A DNA stretch of 9,155 nt from Acidobacteriota bacterium (GCA_023429845.1 JAEZCY010000033.1:1-9155), one strand, 5' to 3'; shown: positions 1 to 7,248, counted from the stretch's first letter. Numbers and translations: made by a program. The notes: generated by a model from the sequence alone, not told the origin.

Positions 1-137
1 GCCGTGGACCGGGTCCCGGCCGACACGTAGCTGCGCCCCAGCCAGCCCGAGCTACCCACGCCATTCCCGGGAAGGACCTCTCTTGGGGGAGCAGAGGCAG
101 CAGGCCACGCCCGAATGACGCGTGACCTGCCGCGGTA

Positions 138-3100
138 TCAGAAGCTGAACCGCGCGGCGAGCTGGAACTGCCGCGGGAACGGGTTCTGCGACGTGATGGT
201 GCCGAAGGCCGAGTTCGTCGGCGTGGTGTTCGGGTTGTTCAGGTTCGTGGTGTTGAGCGCGTTGTACGCCTCGAGCCGCAACTGCAGCTGCGTCCGGCTG
301 CCGATGGCCACGTTCTTCATGATGCCCAGGTCCAGCACGACGTAGCCCGGACCGCGCACCTCGTCCAGCCGCAGCGGCGTCGTCCGCACGTTCGACACCA
401 ACTGCTGGGCAGGCGCCCGTTCGAACGCATCCACGTTGAACCACCGCTCGATGCTTCGCTCCCCGCGGGGCAGGGCGATGTCGTCAACGGTCATGCCGGG
501 CTTGAGCAGGTAGTTGCCGAACGACAGCGGGGCGCCGCTCTGCTGCTTCAACAGGTACGACACCTGCCACCCGCCCAGCACCGTGTCCGTGAACGAGTTC
601 CAGCCGCTGCCCCAATGGCGGTTGCGCCCGAACGGCAGCTCGACGATGCCGCTGGTCACGAACATGTGCGTGCGGTCGAAGGGGCCCACCACGCGGTGCA
701 GCGCGGTGTCGAACGCGTTGAGGTACTCCATCTCCGTCATGGTCTTCGACCACGTGTAGCCGACCTGCACGGTCACGCCGTTGGCCATGCGCCGCTCGAG
801 GCGGGCCTGCACGGAACTGTAGTCCGACGTCCCCGTCGTCTCGGTTGCGCTGATACCCGTGAAATGCGGATACGGGCGCAGCAGCTGCGACCGCGACACC
901 GTCGCCCCATTCAGCCCGGTTCCGGGGAGGAGTCCCGCGAGAGGGTTCCTCACCTGTTGTGTCAGGAAGTTGTTCGTGGCGTTGTCGCGCTCACCGGAGG
1001 TGGAGAAGTACTGGCCCGGCACGGCATTCACGTCCACCGTGACCGGCAGGTCACCCGACCGCCCCCCGACGTAGGTCACCTCGGCCATGAACAGCCAGGG
1101 CAGTTCCTGCTGCACGCCCAGCGACCAGCGATGCGTGTAGGGCATCCGCACGTCTCCGACATACGGGAAGCTCACACTGATCCCGGCATTGGTCATGGCG
1201 CCGAGGCCACTGCCTTCGGGCTCGAGCAGTCCTTCGGGGAACGGGTTGTCCAGCGTGGCGATGAACGTCTGCCCGTTGTCGAGCGAAGGCACGATCGTGG
1301 TGACCCGGGAGTAGCCGGTCTGGTTCACGCTGATCCGGTTGGGGCCGAGCGTGTCGTAGTAGAGACCATAGCCGCCCCGGACGGCAGTCGAGAGCCGCGG
1401 CTGCCACGAGAAGCCGGCCCGGGGCATGAAGTTGTTGCGGTCGGCGACCCATGCCTCGCGGGGACCTCCGGTGTCGGGGTAGAGCACACCGCCCCGCACG
1501 CCGAACGCCTGCACCGGCACCTCCGGGATCGGCGCGGCTGCATATGCCGCCTGTGCCGCTGCCGTGATTGGCAGCGTGGCCGACGGGTCGAAGCCGCTGA
1601 TCATCCGGTCGCGCGCTTCGGTGAGCGGTTGCTCGTACTCGTAGCGCAGGCCCAGGTTCACCGTCAGGTTGCTGCGCACCCGCCAGTCGTCGTGCACGAA
1701 GAGCGACAGCACGCCGCTTCGCTCGGTGTAATCGGCTGCCTTGCTCATCGAGCCGCCACCGAGGTAGCCCAGCATGAACGACGCGAGTTCCTGGCCGCGC
1801 GGCGCGCCTGCGGCGTTGTCGATCGGGCCACGCGTCCACTGGTTCGTGAAGTTCAGCGTCGGTGACACCGCGGTGGGATACCGGCTCGCGTGCTCGACGT
1901 AGCGGCGGTAGTCGGTGCCGATCTTGAAGTTGTGGTTGCCGCGCAGCCACATCAGGCTGCCCGTGACGTTGTAGACGTCGGTCGTGAAGAAGCCGTCGCC
2001 GGACTCCCACGTGCCGAGCGCCGTGTAACCGCCGATCGCGACGTTCGGGAACGTCGCCAGCGCCGGATCCACGAGTCCGGTCATGGCCGGCGAGAAGCCC
2101 AGTTCCCCGAGGTCGAAGCCCTGGCTCTGGCGCCGCTCCGGGAAGAGCTGCCGCGTGAAGCCGGCGCGCACGTTGGTCAGCAGGTTGTCTCGCCACGTGT
2201 ACGCGTCATCCACGCCCAGCACGCGGTTCTTCCGGTTCAGGACGATGCCGCTCGCCAGGTTGTCGAAGAGGTTGTTCTTGGATTCCTCCCAGAAGTCCCA
2301 GCTGTAGCGGCCATACACGCGGTGACGCGGCGAGAAGCTGTGGTCCACGCGCGTGGTCACCGTGTAGTACATCTCGTCGGCCACCGAGGTGGGATTCACG
2401 TAGTTGTTGCCGGCGTCGGCCGTGCCCGGCTGGTTCGGCAGCGGATAGTAGTCGAGGATCCGTCGGGCTATCGGGCTGATGCGGTTGGCCGGAATGATGT
2501 TGCCCGGGAACGGATCCCGTACGAAGCGTCCCGCCTGCGTCGGGTGAGGCCTGGTGGTCGCCGGGTCGTAGATCTGGTACTGCGGTCCGAGCGCGAGCAG
2601 CTCCGAGAAGTCGCCGTTGCGCATCCGCTCGGTCGGGACGGTGAGCACCGAGGGCGTCGGCACCTCGAACGGGTTCACCTCGACGTTGGCGAAGTAGAAG
2701 GTGCGATTGCGGACGATGGGCCCGCCGACCGCCGCGCCGAACCGGTTGTCCTTGTAGTCACGCTTGGGCCGTCCGGCCTCCTTGTCGAAGAAGTCCTGCG
2801 CGTCGAGCGCCGACCCGCGAAACCACTCGTACACCTGCCCCGTCAGCCTGTTGGTGCCGCTCTTGGTGACGACGTTCACCGAGGCGCCCATGGCATTGCC
2901 GACGGCCGCGTCGTACGTGGACGTCTGGATCTTGAACTCCTCGACCGCTGCCGACGGAGGGCTGTAGGCGATGCGATCGGCCGCGACGTTGGCCACGCCA
3001 TCGATCGTGAAGTCGTTGCGCTTCTCGCCGGCGCCGTCGCTCGAGAACTGCGACAGGCCGTTGTTGAACGCCGCTTTCCGCGACCGCAGGTTCGTGGTGT

Positions 3101-3596
3101 TGGCCACGCCCGGCGCGAGGATCACGAGCTCCACGGCGCTGCCCTCGCGGATCGGCAGTTCGGCGATGCGCCGGGCATCGACGATCTGGCCGAGGCTGGC
3201 CGACGACCGATCGATAGCCACCGACGCGGCGCTCACTGTCACCTCATCGGTAATCTGGCCGGCGGGCAGCACCGCGTCCACGGTCAGCACGCTGGCCACA
3301 TGGAGCCGGATTTCCTGGCTCCGGAACGGCGCGAAGCCGTCCAGCACGGCATCCACCCGGTACGTCCCCGGAATCAGGAACGGCACCCGATAGTTGCCCT
3401 CCTCGTTCGTCGTCGTCGGCGTCTCCAGGCCGGTCGCGACGTTCACCACCGTCACCTGCGCACCTGGTATGACGCCGCCGCTCTCGTCGGTCACCCGGCC
3501 CTGCAGGGTGCCCCGCGCTTCCTGTGCGCCGGCCGGAGCCGCCATCAGGCACGACAGCACCCATAGCACCACCCACACTCCTCTGATCCGCCTCAT
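138..3596 (-). CDS. TonB-dependent receptor, Oar-like, with carboxypeptidase-regulatory-like domain
   Basis: Outer-membrane receptor of 1152 residues, probably importing a large or scarce substrate using TonB/ExbBD energy; the substrate cannot be read from sequence. Residues 1-24 form a signal peptide (basic MRRIRG, hydrophobic core, likely cut AGA|QE). About 28-112 is a carboxypeptidase-regulatory-like beta-sandwich (GRVTDESGGVIPGAQVTV, then NEEGNYRVPFLIPGTYRV). About 117-245 is the plug, with LPIREGSAVELVILAPGV and, near its end, FKIQTSTYDAAVGNAMGA and NVVTKSGTN. The rest is the barrel, ending in AARFSF with the terminal Phe expected of BAM-assembled proteins. Length and order are usual for the Acidobacteria receptor family. 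The start is fixed by a GGGAGG ribosome-binding site 9 bases upstream. No SusD-like partner, TonB or sigma/anti-sigma gene lies in the window, so it appears to be an orphan. I see no frameshift or internal stop. Confidence 0.93.
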   Translation of the reverse strand: MRRIRGVWVVLWVLSCLMAAPAGAQEARGTLQGRVTDESGGVIPGAQVTVVNVATGLETPTTTNEEGNYRVPFLIPGTYRVDAVLDGFAPFRSQEIRLHVASVLTVDAVLPAGQITDEVTVSAASVAIDRSSASLGQIVDARRIAELPIREGSAVELVILAPGVANTTNLRSRKAAFNNGLSQFSSDGAGEKRNDFTIDGVANVAADRIAYSPPSAAVEEFKIQTSTYDAAVGNAMGASVNVVTKSGTNRLTGQVYEWFRGSALDAQDFFDKEAGRPKRDYKDNRFGAAVGGPIVRNRTFYFANVEVNPFEVPTPSVLTVPTERMRNGDFSELLALGPQYQIYDPATTRPHPTQAGRFVRDPFPGNIIPANRISPIARRILDYYPLPNQPGTADAGNNYVNPTSVADEMYYTVTTRVDHSFSPRHRVYGRYSWDFWEESKNNLFDNLASGIVLNRKNRVLGVDDAYTWRDNLLTNVRAGFTRQLFPERRQSQGFDLGELGFSPAMTGLVDPALATFPNVAIGGYTALGTWESGDGFFTTDVYNVTGSLMWLRGNHNFKIGTDYRRYVEHASRYPTAVSPTLNFTNQWTRGPIDNAAGAPRGQELASFMLGYLGGGSMSKAADYTERSGVLSLFVHDDWRVRSNLTVNLGLRYEYEQPLTEARDRMISGFDPSATLPITAAAQAAYAAAPIPEVPVQAFGVRGGVLYPDTGGPREAWVADRNNFMPRAGFSWQPRLSTAVRGGYGLYYDTLGPNRISVNQTGYSRVTTIVPSLDNGQTFIATLDNPFPEGLLEPEGSGLGAMTNAGISVSFPYVGDVRMPYTHRWSLGVQQELPWLFMAEVTYVGGRSGDLPVTVDVNAVPGQYFSTSGERDNATNNFLTQQVRNPLAGLLPGTGLNGATVSRSQLLRPYPHFTGISATETTGTSDYSSVQARLERRMANGVTVQVGYTWSKTMTEMEYLNAFDTALHRVVGPFDRTHMFVTSGIVELPFGRNRHWGSGWNSFTDTVLGGWQVSYLLKQQSGAPLSFGNYLLKPGMTVDDIALPRGERSIERWFNVDAFERAPAQQLVSNVRTTPLRLDEVRGPGYVVLDLGIMKNVAIGSRTQLQLRLEAYNALNTTNLNNPNTTPTNSAFGTITSQNPFPRQFQLAARFSF

Positions 3597-3605
3597 CGTC
3601 TCTGT

Positions 3606-3611
3606 CCTCCC
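3606..3611 (-). promoter_or_regulatory. Ribosome-binding site of the TonB-dependent receptor
   Basis: The minus strand reads GGGAGG here, followed by 9 bases and the ATG at 3596-3594. It is a strong Shine-Dalgarno match at a good distance and it selects this start. Confidence 0.7.
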
Positions 3612-3713
3612 GCAACTGCGCGCCCGGCACCCCGCACGCGACCCCTGAAGCGGCCACGCCTCATGCGGCGCAGACGCGTCCGCCGCGTGCGAGGTGTGGC
3701 AAACGTGCCGCGG

Positions 3714-3743
3714 AGCCTACATCGCCCCGCGGATTTGTGCCAG
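3714..3743 (-). promoter_or_regulatory. Candidate promoter of the TonB-dependent receptor
   Basis: On the minus strand CTGGCA (3743-3738; 4 of 6 to TTGACA) is followed after 18 bases by TAGGCT (3719-3714). TAGGCT fits the TANNNT type of -10 box seen in high-GC bacteria. Transcription would start near 3707 and leave a leader of about 110 bases. The same TGTAGGCT octamer stands twice before the methyltransferase at 8958. This is prediction from sequence alone. Confidence 0.3.
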
Positions 3744-3856
3744 TGACCCCGCGGGCTGCTGGATTCCCCGATGACGGAGCGCGGGGCGGTCGAGGCGTCG
3801 GCGACAGAACTGCCGCCCTTCCTCAATGGATCAGCTGTGTTTCGCCAGTACTTCGC

Positions 3857-3862
3857 TATGCT
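3857..3862 (+). promoter_or_regulatory. Candidate -10 box of the radical SAM/UdgX operon
   Basis: TATGCT (4 of 6 to TATAAT) lies 12 bases before the ATG at 3875 in otherwise GC-rich DNA. No convincing -35 box stands upstream. If used, the transcript would begin near 3869, leaving a leader of only about 6 bases and cutting off the GGAG at 3863-3866, so either this box or that ribosome-binding site is likely to be misjudged. Confidence 0.22.
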
Positions 3863-3872
3863 GGAGTGAGGG
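3863..3872 (+). promoter_or_regulatory. Ribosome-binding site of the radical SAM gene
   Basis: GGAGTGAGGG precedes the ATG at 3875. GGAG is 8 bases from the start, which is the usual distance; the second purine run ends 2 bases before it. This favours 3875 over an in-frame GTG at 3737, which has no such site. Confidence 0.55.
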
Positions 3873-3874
3873 TC

Positions 3875-5116
3875 ATGGACGTTAGCCGGAAGCTCGAGAT
3901 ACTCGCCGATGCCGCGAAGTTCGACGCATCGTGCGCCAGCAGCGGCGCGCGGCGCGGCGCGGTGAAGGGGGGCATCGGGCACACCGACGGCACCGGCATC
4001 TGCCACAGCTACACACCCGACGGCCGATGCGTGTCGCTGTTGAAGATCCTCCTGACCAACTACTGCATCTTCGATTGTCTGTTCTGCCAGAACCGCGTCT
4101 CGAGCGACATCCCGCGGGCTCGCTTCGGCGTGCAGGAGGTCGTGGACCTCACCCTCGACTTCTACCGCCGCAACTACATCGAGGGCCTGTTCCTCAGCTC
4201 CGGCGTCATCCAGTCGCCCGATCACACGATGGAGTTGCTGATCGACGTCGCCCGGCGGCTCCGTGTCGAGCACCGTTTCAACGGCTACATCCACCTGAAG
4301 ACGATGCCGTCGGCGGCGCAGCCGCTGCTCGACGAGGCAGGTCGCTGGGCGGATCGCCTGAGTGTCAACATCGAGCTGCCGACGGAGGCCGATCTCCGGA
4401 AGCTCGCGCCCGAGAAGCGGCACCACGCGATCGAGCAGACGATGGGCGAGGTGAAGAGACGCGTGGTGGCGGCAAAGGCGGAGCGGACCCGTTCACGGCG
4501 TGCGCCGCGCTATGCGCCGGCCGGGCAGTCCACGCAGATGGTCGTCGGCGCCACCGACACCCCCGACTCCCATGTCATCCACACGGCGGCGCGCCTGTAT
4601 GACCGGCACGATCTCCGCCGCGTCTACTACTCGGCTTTCAGTCCCATTCCGCGCGCAGACCGCGTCCTGCCCTCGCGTCCGCCGGCGCTGGTGCGTGAGC
4701 ACCGCCTGTATCAGGCCGACTGGCTCATGCGGTTCTATGGCTTCGAGGCCGGGGAGCTGACGACGCCAGCCGACCCCAACCTCTCGCTCGACATCGATCC
4801 CAAGCTCGCCTGGGCCTTGCGCAACCGCGAGCGCTTCCCCGTGGACGTCAACGTCGCAGCGCGCGAGCAGCTGCTGCGCGTGCCCGGACTCGGGCATCGC
4901 ACCGTCTCGCGCCTGCTCGACGTGCGCCGGCATCACCGCATCCACCTGCGCGACCTGCAGCTGCTGCGAGCCAGGCTCTCAGAAGCGCGCCCGTTCATCG
5001 TCGCTGCCGACTGGAAGCCGTCGCTCGTCCTGCTCGACAGCCCGTCGCTGCGCGAGCGCCTGCGACCGGCGCCGGCCCAGGCGTCGCTGTTCGACGATCT
5101 CGCCACGCCGGCGTGA
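3875..5116 (+). CDS. Putative DNA modification/repair radical SAM protein (UDG-linked family)
   Basis: Radical SAM protein of 413 residues, of the family usually encoded beside a uracil-DNA-glycosylase-like protein (the TIGR03916 type, from memory). The [4Fe-4S] motif CxxxCxxC is C64, C68, C71 in TNYCIFDCLFCQNR. Three more cysteines (C20, C43, C52) precede it within conserved-looking text (GICHSYTPDGRC). A TIM-barrel-like core follows, with FLSSG at 106-110 and NIELPT at 165-170. Residues about 324-345 (VNVAAREQLLRVPGLGHRTV) are a helix-hairpin-helix, which points to DNA binding. The tail holds QASLF at 402-406, resembling a sliding-clamp-binding motif. The start was chosen because GGAG lies 8 bases upstream and family-like text begins there; the frame stays open back to a GTG at 3737, but those 46 residues look non-conserved. 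The UdgX-fusion gene starts 4 bases after the stop, so the two are probably co-transcribed. The reaction is unknown to me. Confidence 0.92.
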   Translation: MDVSRKLEILADAAKFDASCASSGARRGAVKGGIGHTDGTGICHSYTPDGRCVSLLKILLTNYCIFDCLFCQNRVSSDIPRARFGVQEVVDLTLDFYRRNYIEGLFLSSGVIQSPDHTMELLIDVARRLRVEHRFNGYIHLKTMPSAAQPLLDEAGRWADRLSVNIELPTEADLRKLAPEKRHHAIEQTMGEVKRRVVAAKAERTRSRRAPRYAPAGQSTQMVVGATDTPDSHVIHTAARLYDRHDLRRVYYSAFSPIPRADRVLPSRPPALVREHRLYQADWLMRFYGFEAGELTTPADPNLSLDIDPKLAWALRNRERFPVDVNVAAREQLLRVPGLGHRTVSRLLDVRRHHRIHLRDLQLLRARLSEARPFIVAADWKPSLVLLDSPSLRERLRPAPAQASLFDDLATPA

Positions 5117-5120
5117 CGTC

Positions 5121-6548
5121 ATGCCTCTGCTGCCTGCGCCCTCGTCGTACAAGGCATGGGAGGAGGCGGTGCAACGTCTGCTCGCGGATGGCGTTCGCCC
5201 GGAGGACGTGGACTGGACCGACGACGCGGCGACGCCAGACCTGTTTGCCGCCGTCTCGCCGGCGTCCTTGCCGACGACGGCCGTCGGCGAGCGCGGGCCT
5301 CGTTCGCGACCCAACGCGAGTCGCCTGCGCTCTGCCGCGTTCCGGAAGCTCGCCGGAGCCGTGGCTCATCATCGGGGTCCTGCGCGCTGGGCCCTGCTCT
5401 ACCGTGTCTGCTGGAGGCTCGCGCACGACGAGCCAGCCCTGCTCGAGAACGCGGTCGATCCCGACGTCCGACGGCTCCGCGACTGGGCCGCGCAGGTGCG
5501 TCGCGACGTGCACCACATGCACGCCTTCGTCAGGTTCCGCAAGGTCTCGACGGCAGGAGGCGAGGTGTTCGTCGCGTGGTACCGGCCCGACCATCTCGTG
5601 CTGCCACTCGTGCGTCCATTCTTCGTCCAGCGGTTCGGTAGCATGCGCTGGAGCATCCTGACGCCGGACGGGAGTTTGCATTGGGATGGAGAGCGATCCG
5701 TGTTCGGCCCGCCGGCGGTGCGCACGGACGCGCCGGACGCGGACGCGCTCGAGACGCTGTGGCGCACGTACTACGGTGCCGTCTTCAATCCCGCGCGCAC
5801 GAACCTGCGGGCCATGCGGCGCGACATGCCGCAGCGACACTGGGACCTGCTGCCCGAGTTGCGTGACGTCGGCACGCTCGTTGCCGCCGCGCCGGAAAGG
5901 ACGTCTGCGATGGTGAGTTCACGCAGCGACGCCTCGTCTGCGCGGCCGTTCGTGCCGGACTCGACCAGTCTCCCCACGTTGCGTGAGGCTGCCCGGAGCT
6001 GCACAGGGTGCGACCTGTACCGCAACGCGACGCAGACCGTGTTCGGTGAAGGGCCGAAGCGCGCGCGAATCATGCTCGTCGGGGAGCAACCGGGCGACGA
6101 AGAGGACACGCGCGGCGCGCAATTCGTCGGCCCTGCGGGCCGCCTGCTCGACGGCGCGCTCGAGGACGCCGGCGTGCAACGCGGCGACGTCTACGTCACC
6201 AACGCGGTCAAGCACTTCAAGCACGAGCCGCGCGGCAAGTGGCGCATTCACAAGAAGCCCGACGCCGCGGAGGTGCGGGCGTGCCGCCCCTGGCTCGAAG
6301 CGGAGGTGCGGAGTGTGAAGCCCCGCGTCATCGTCTGCCTCGGTGCCACCGCCGCGCAGGTCCTGCTCGGTCCACAGGCTCGCGTTGGAACGGCCGCCGC
6401 GCCGATCGCGAGCGCCTGGGCGCCTGCGACGCTCGTCACGTATCACCCGTCTGCGGTGCTGCGGGCCCGCGACGACGAGTCGAGGCGCGAGATGCGGGCG
6501 CGCCTCGTGCACGATCTGCAGCTCGCATCGACGCTGGCATCCGAGTAG
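5121..6548 (+). CDS. DUF4130-domain / UdgX-family uracil-DNA glycosylase fusion protein
   Basis: Two-domain protein of 475 residues. Residues about 1-250 match the DUF4130/TIGR03915 domain found beside the radical SAM family: HHMHAFVRFRK (131-141), PDHLVLPLVRPFF (156-168) and LWRTYYGAV with MPQRHWDLLPE (213-246). Residues 251-285 are a polar linker. Residues about 285-475 are a family-4-like, UdgX-type UDG. Its Fe-S cysteines are C294, C297, C388 and C406; motif A is GEQPGDEED (321-329); NAVKHFKHEPRGKWRIHKKP (361-380) holds the UdgX loop; motif B is HPSAVLR (442-448). In studied UdgX proteins the motif A glutamate and the loop histidine act in uracil excision and covalent capture of the DNA; the equivalents here are E322 and H377. 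The loop reads KWRIH instead of KRRIH. The ATG lies 4 bases after the radical SAM stop without its own clear ribosome-binding site, so translation is probably coupled. Confidence 0.92.
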   Translation: MPLLPAPSSYKAWEEAVQRLLADGVRPEDVDWTDDAATPDLFAAVSPASLPTTAVGERGPRSRPNASRLRSAAFRKLAGAVAHHRGPARWALLYRVCWRLAHDEPALLENAVDPDVRRLRDWAAQVRRDVHHMHAFVRFRKVSTAGGEVFVAWYRPDHLVLPLVRPFFVQRFGSMRWSILTPDGSLHWDGERSVFGPPAVRTDAPDADALETLWRTYYGAVFNPARTNLRAMRRDMPQRHWDLLPELRDVGTLVAAAPERTSAMVSSRSDASSARPFVPDSTSLPTLREAARSCTGCDLYRNATQTVFGEGPKRARIMLVGEQPGDEEDTRGAQFVGPAGRLLDGALEDAGVQRGDVYVTNAVKHFKHEPRGKWRIHKKPDAAEVRACRPWLEAEVRSVKPRVIVCLGATAAQVLLGPQARVGTAAAPIASAWAPATLVTYHPSAVLRARDDESRREMRARLVHDLQLASTLASE

Positions 6549-6553
6549 TCGCA

Positions 6554-6568
6554 GGACGTGCCTCGTCC
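6554..6568. terminator. Weak hairpin between convergent genes, possible bidirectional terminator
   Basis: GGACG-TGCCT-CGTCC forms a perfect 5-bp stem with a 5-base loop in the 51-base gap between the convergent UdgX-fusion and lipocalin genes. No T-run follows on either strand. Location is the main argument. Confidence 0.2.
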
Positions 6569-6599
6569 CATGACCGTTGGACGCGACCGAGTGCTCGCG

Positions 6600-7211
6600 C
6601 TAGGGCGCGCCGGTCTGCGGCGTTCGCTCCAGCAACTCCACGTCGAAGCCCTGCGCGCGCGCCCGTTCCACCATGCGCGCGTATGCCGCCTGGTCTACCT
6701 GCGGGGTGCGCGACAGCAGCCACAGGTACTGCCGATCAGGGGAGCCGACCACGGCGCTGTCGTAATCGGGCGTGATGTCGAGAATCCAGTAGTCGCCCCA
6801 CACCGCGGGCAGGAACGAGAGGATCGCGGGGGCAAAGCGCACTTCGAGTATCGAGGACGGGCCGTCGCGCCGCGCGCGTCGGGCCACGCCCCTCGTCTCG
6901 ACCGTGCCCTCGGCCGTGGTGCAGCTGTTGACCACGTCGAGCCGCCCGTCGTCCCGTTTCGCGTAGCGCGCCATCACGTCGCCCGTGCACTTCTTCTGGA
7001 AGCGGTTGGGAATCCGCGCGATCTCGTACCACGTCCCCAGATAGCGCTCCAGGTTCACATCGTCTACGGGGCGTACGGGCGGCAGCGTCTCGTTGGTCGT
7101 TCGGGGCACGTCGGCTCGTCCTTGCGTCGTCTGCGCATGCAGCGCTGGCACGGACCCCAGCGTGGCCGCCAGGACAAGCGGGGTCATGAGGGGCAGGAGG
7201 GCAGCTCGCAT
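6600..7211 (-). CDS. Blc-like bacterial lipocalin, secreted
   Basis: Lipocalin of 203 residues, a beta-barrel that binds small hydrophobic ligands such as fatty acids or lysophospholipids in its family. The diagnostic first-strand motif is LERYLGTWYEIARIP (54-68), with the invariant GxW at G59-W61. WGDYWILDITPDYDSAVVG (138-156) and DRQYLWLLSRTP (159-170) match the later Blc strands. Residues 1-26 are a signal peptide, likely cut at ALHA|QTT. There is no lipobox cysteine, so unlike E. coli Blc it should be soluble in the periplasm or exported rather than lipid-anchored. C75 and C97 could form a disulfide. The ATG at 7211 has GGGAG 4 bases upstream, slightly close. The gene is convergent with the UdgX-fusion gene and divergent from the membrane-protein gene, 45 bases away. 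Confidence 0.92.
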   Translation of the reverse strand: MRAALLPLMTPLVLAATLGSVPALHAQTTQGRADVPRTTNETLPPVRPVDDVNLERYLGTWYEIARIPNRFQKKCTGDVMARYAKRDDGRLDVVNSCTTAEGTVETRGVARRARRDGPSSILEVRFAPAILSFLPAVWGDYWILDITPDYDSAVVGSPDRQYLWLLSRTPQVDQAAYARMVERARAQGFDVELLERTPQTGAP

Positions 7212-7215
7212 GGTG

Positions 7216-7220
7216 CTCCC
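7216..7220 (-). promoter_or_regulatory. Ribosome-binding site of the lipocalin gene
   Basis: The minus strand reads GGGAG followed by CACC and the ATG at 7211-7209. The spacing of 4 bases is short but workable, and no other nearby start is in frame with a better site. Confidence 0.5.
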
Positions 7221-7240
7221 ATTGTGCGCCCGGCATCACC

Positions 7241-7248
7241 CTTATACT
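7241..7248. promoter_or_regulatory. Overlapping divergent -10 elements (lipocalin / membrane protein)
   Basis: CTTATACT is an AT-rich patch in a 45-base divergent gap. Plus strand: TATACT (7243-7248; 5 of 6 to TATAAT), 8 bases before the GTG at 7257. Minus strand: TATAAG (7246-7241; 5 of 6), about 30 bases before the lipocalin ATG with its GGGAG site between. A TTGTGC at 7222-7227 is a weak plus-strand -35 with a short 15-base spacer. Both genes may thus fire from one melted patch. Confidence 0.4.

Noticed and set aside
76..100. CCTCT/AGAGG hairpin downstream of the TonB-dependent receptor, as a terminator.
   Set aside because: Only a 5-bp stem with an 11-base loop and no T-run on the minus strand. 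The rest of 1-137 shows nothing I can support.
615..3566. Long plus-strand open frames (615-1865 and 1890-3566) opposite the TonB-dependent receptor.
   Set aside because: They are rich in Arg, His, Val and Gly with no recognisable motif, and lie antisense to a gene with clear full-length domain structure. High GC keeps such frames open.
3845..3864. Imperfect dyad CCAGTA...TGCTGG over the candidate -10 of the radical SAM gene, as an operator.
   Set aside because: Five of six positions pair, with one mismatch as a DNA dyad; this is expected by chance at this length. No LexA-like box was seen in the region.
3737..3874. N-terminal extension of the radical SAM protein by 46 residues from GTG 3737.
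   Set aside because: No ribosome-binding site, non-conserved-looking Gly/Arg/Pro text, and it would overlap the candidate receptor promoter; ATG 3875 has GGAG at a good distance.
3593..4426. Minus-strand frame of 277 codons opposite the radical SAM gene.
   Set aside because: It covers the catalytic core of a clear gene and has no motif or ribosome-binding site; a high-GC shadow.
5114..5121. Palindrome TGACGTCA spanning the stop of the radical SAM gene and the next start codon.
   Set aside because: TGACGTC occurs several times in the window (for example 5864, 7968 and 8018), so an 8-base palindrome at a TGA/ATG junction is likely chance.
4995..5840. Minus-strand frame of 281 codons opposite the DUF4130 part of the fusion gene.
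   Set aside because: Composition is that of a shadow frame, and the plus strand carries conserved domain text throughout.
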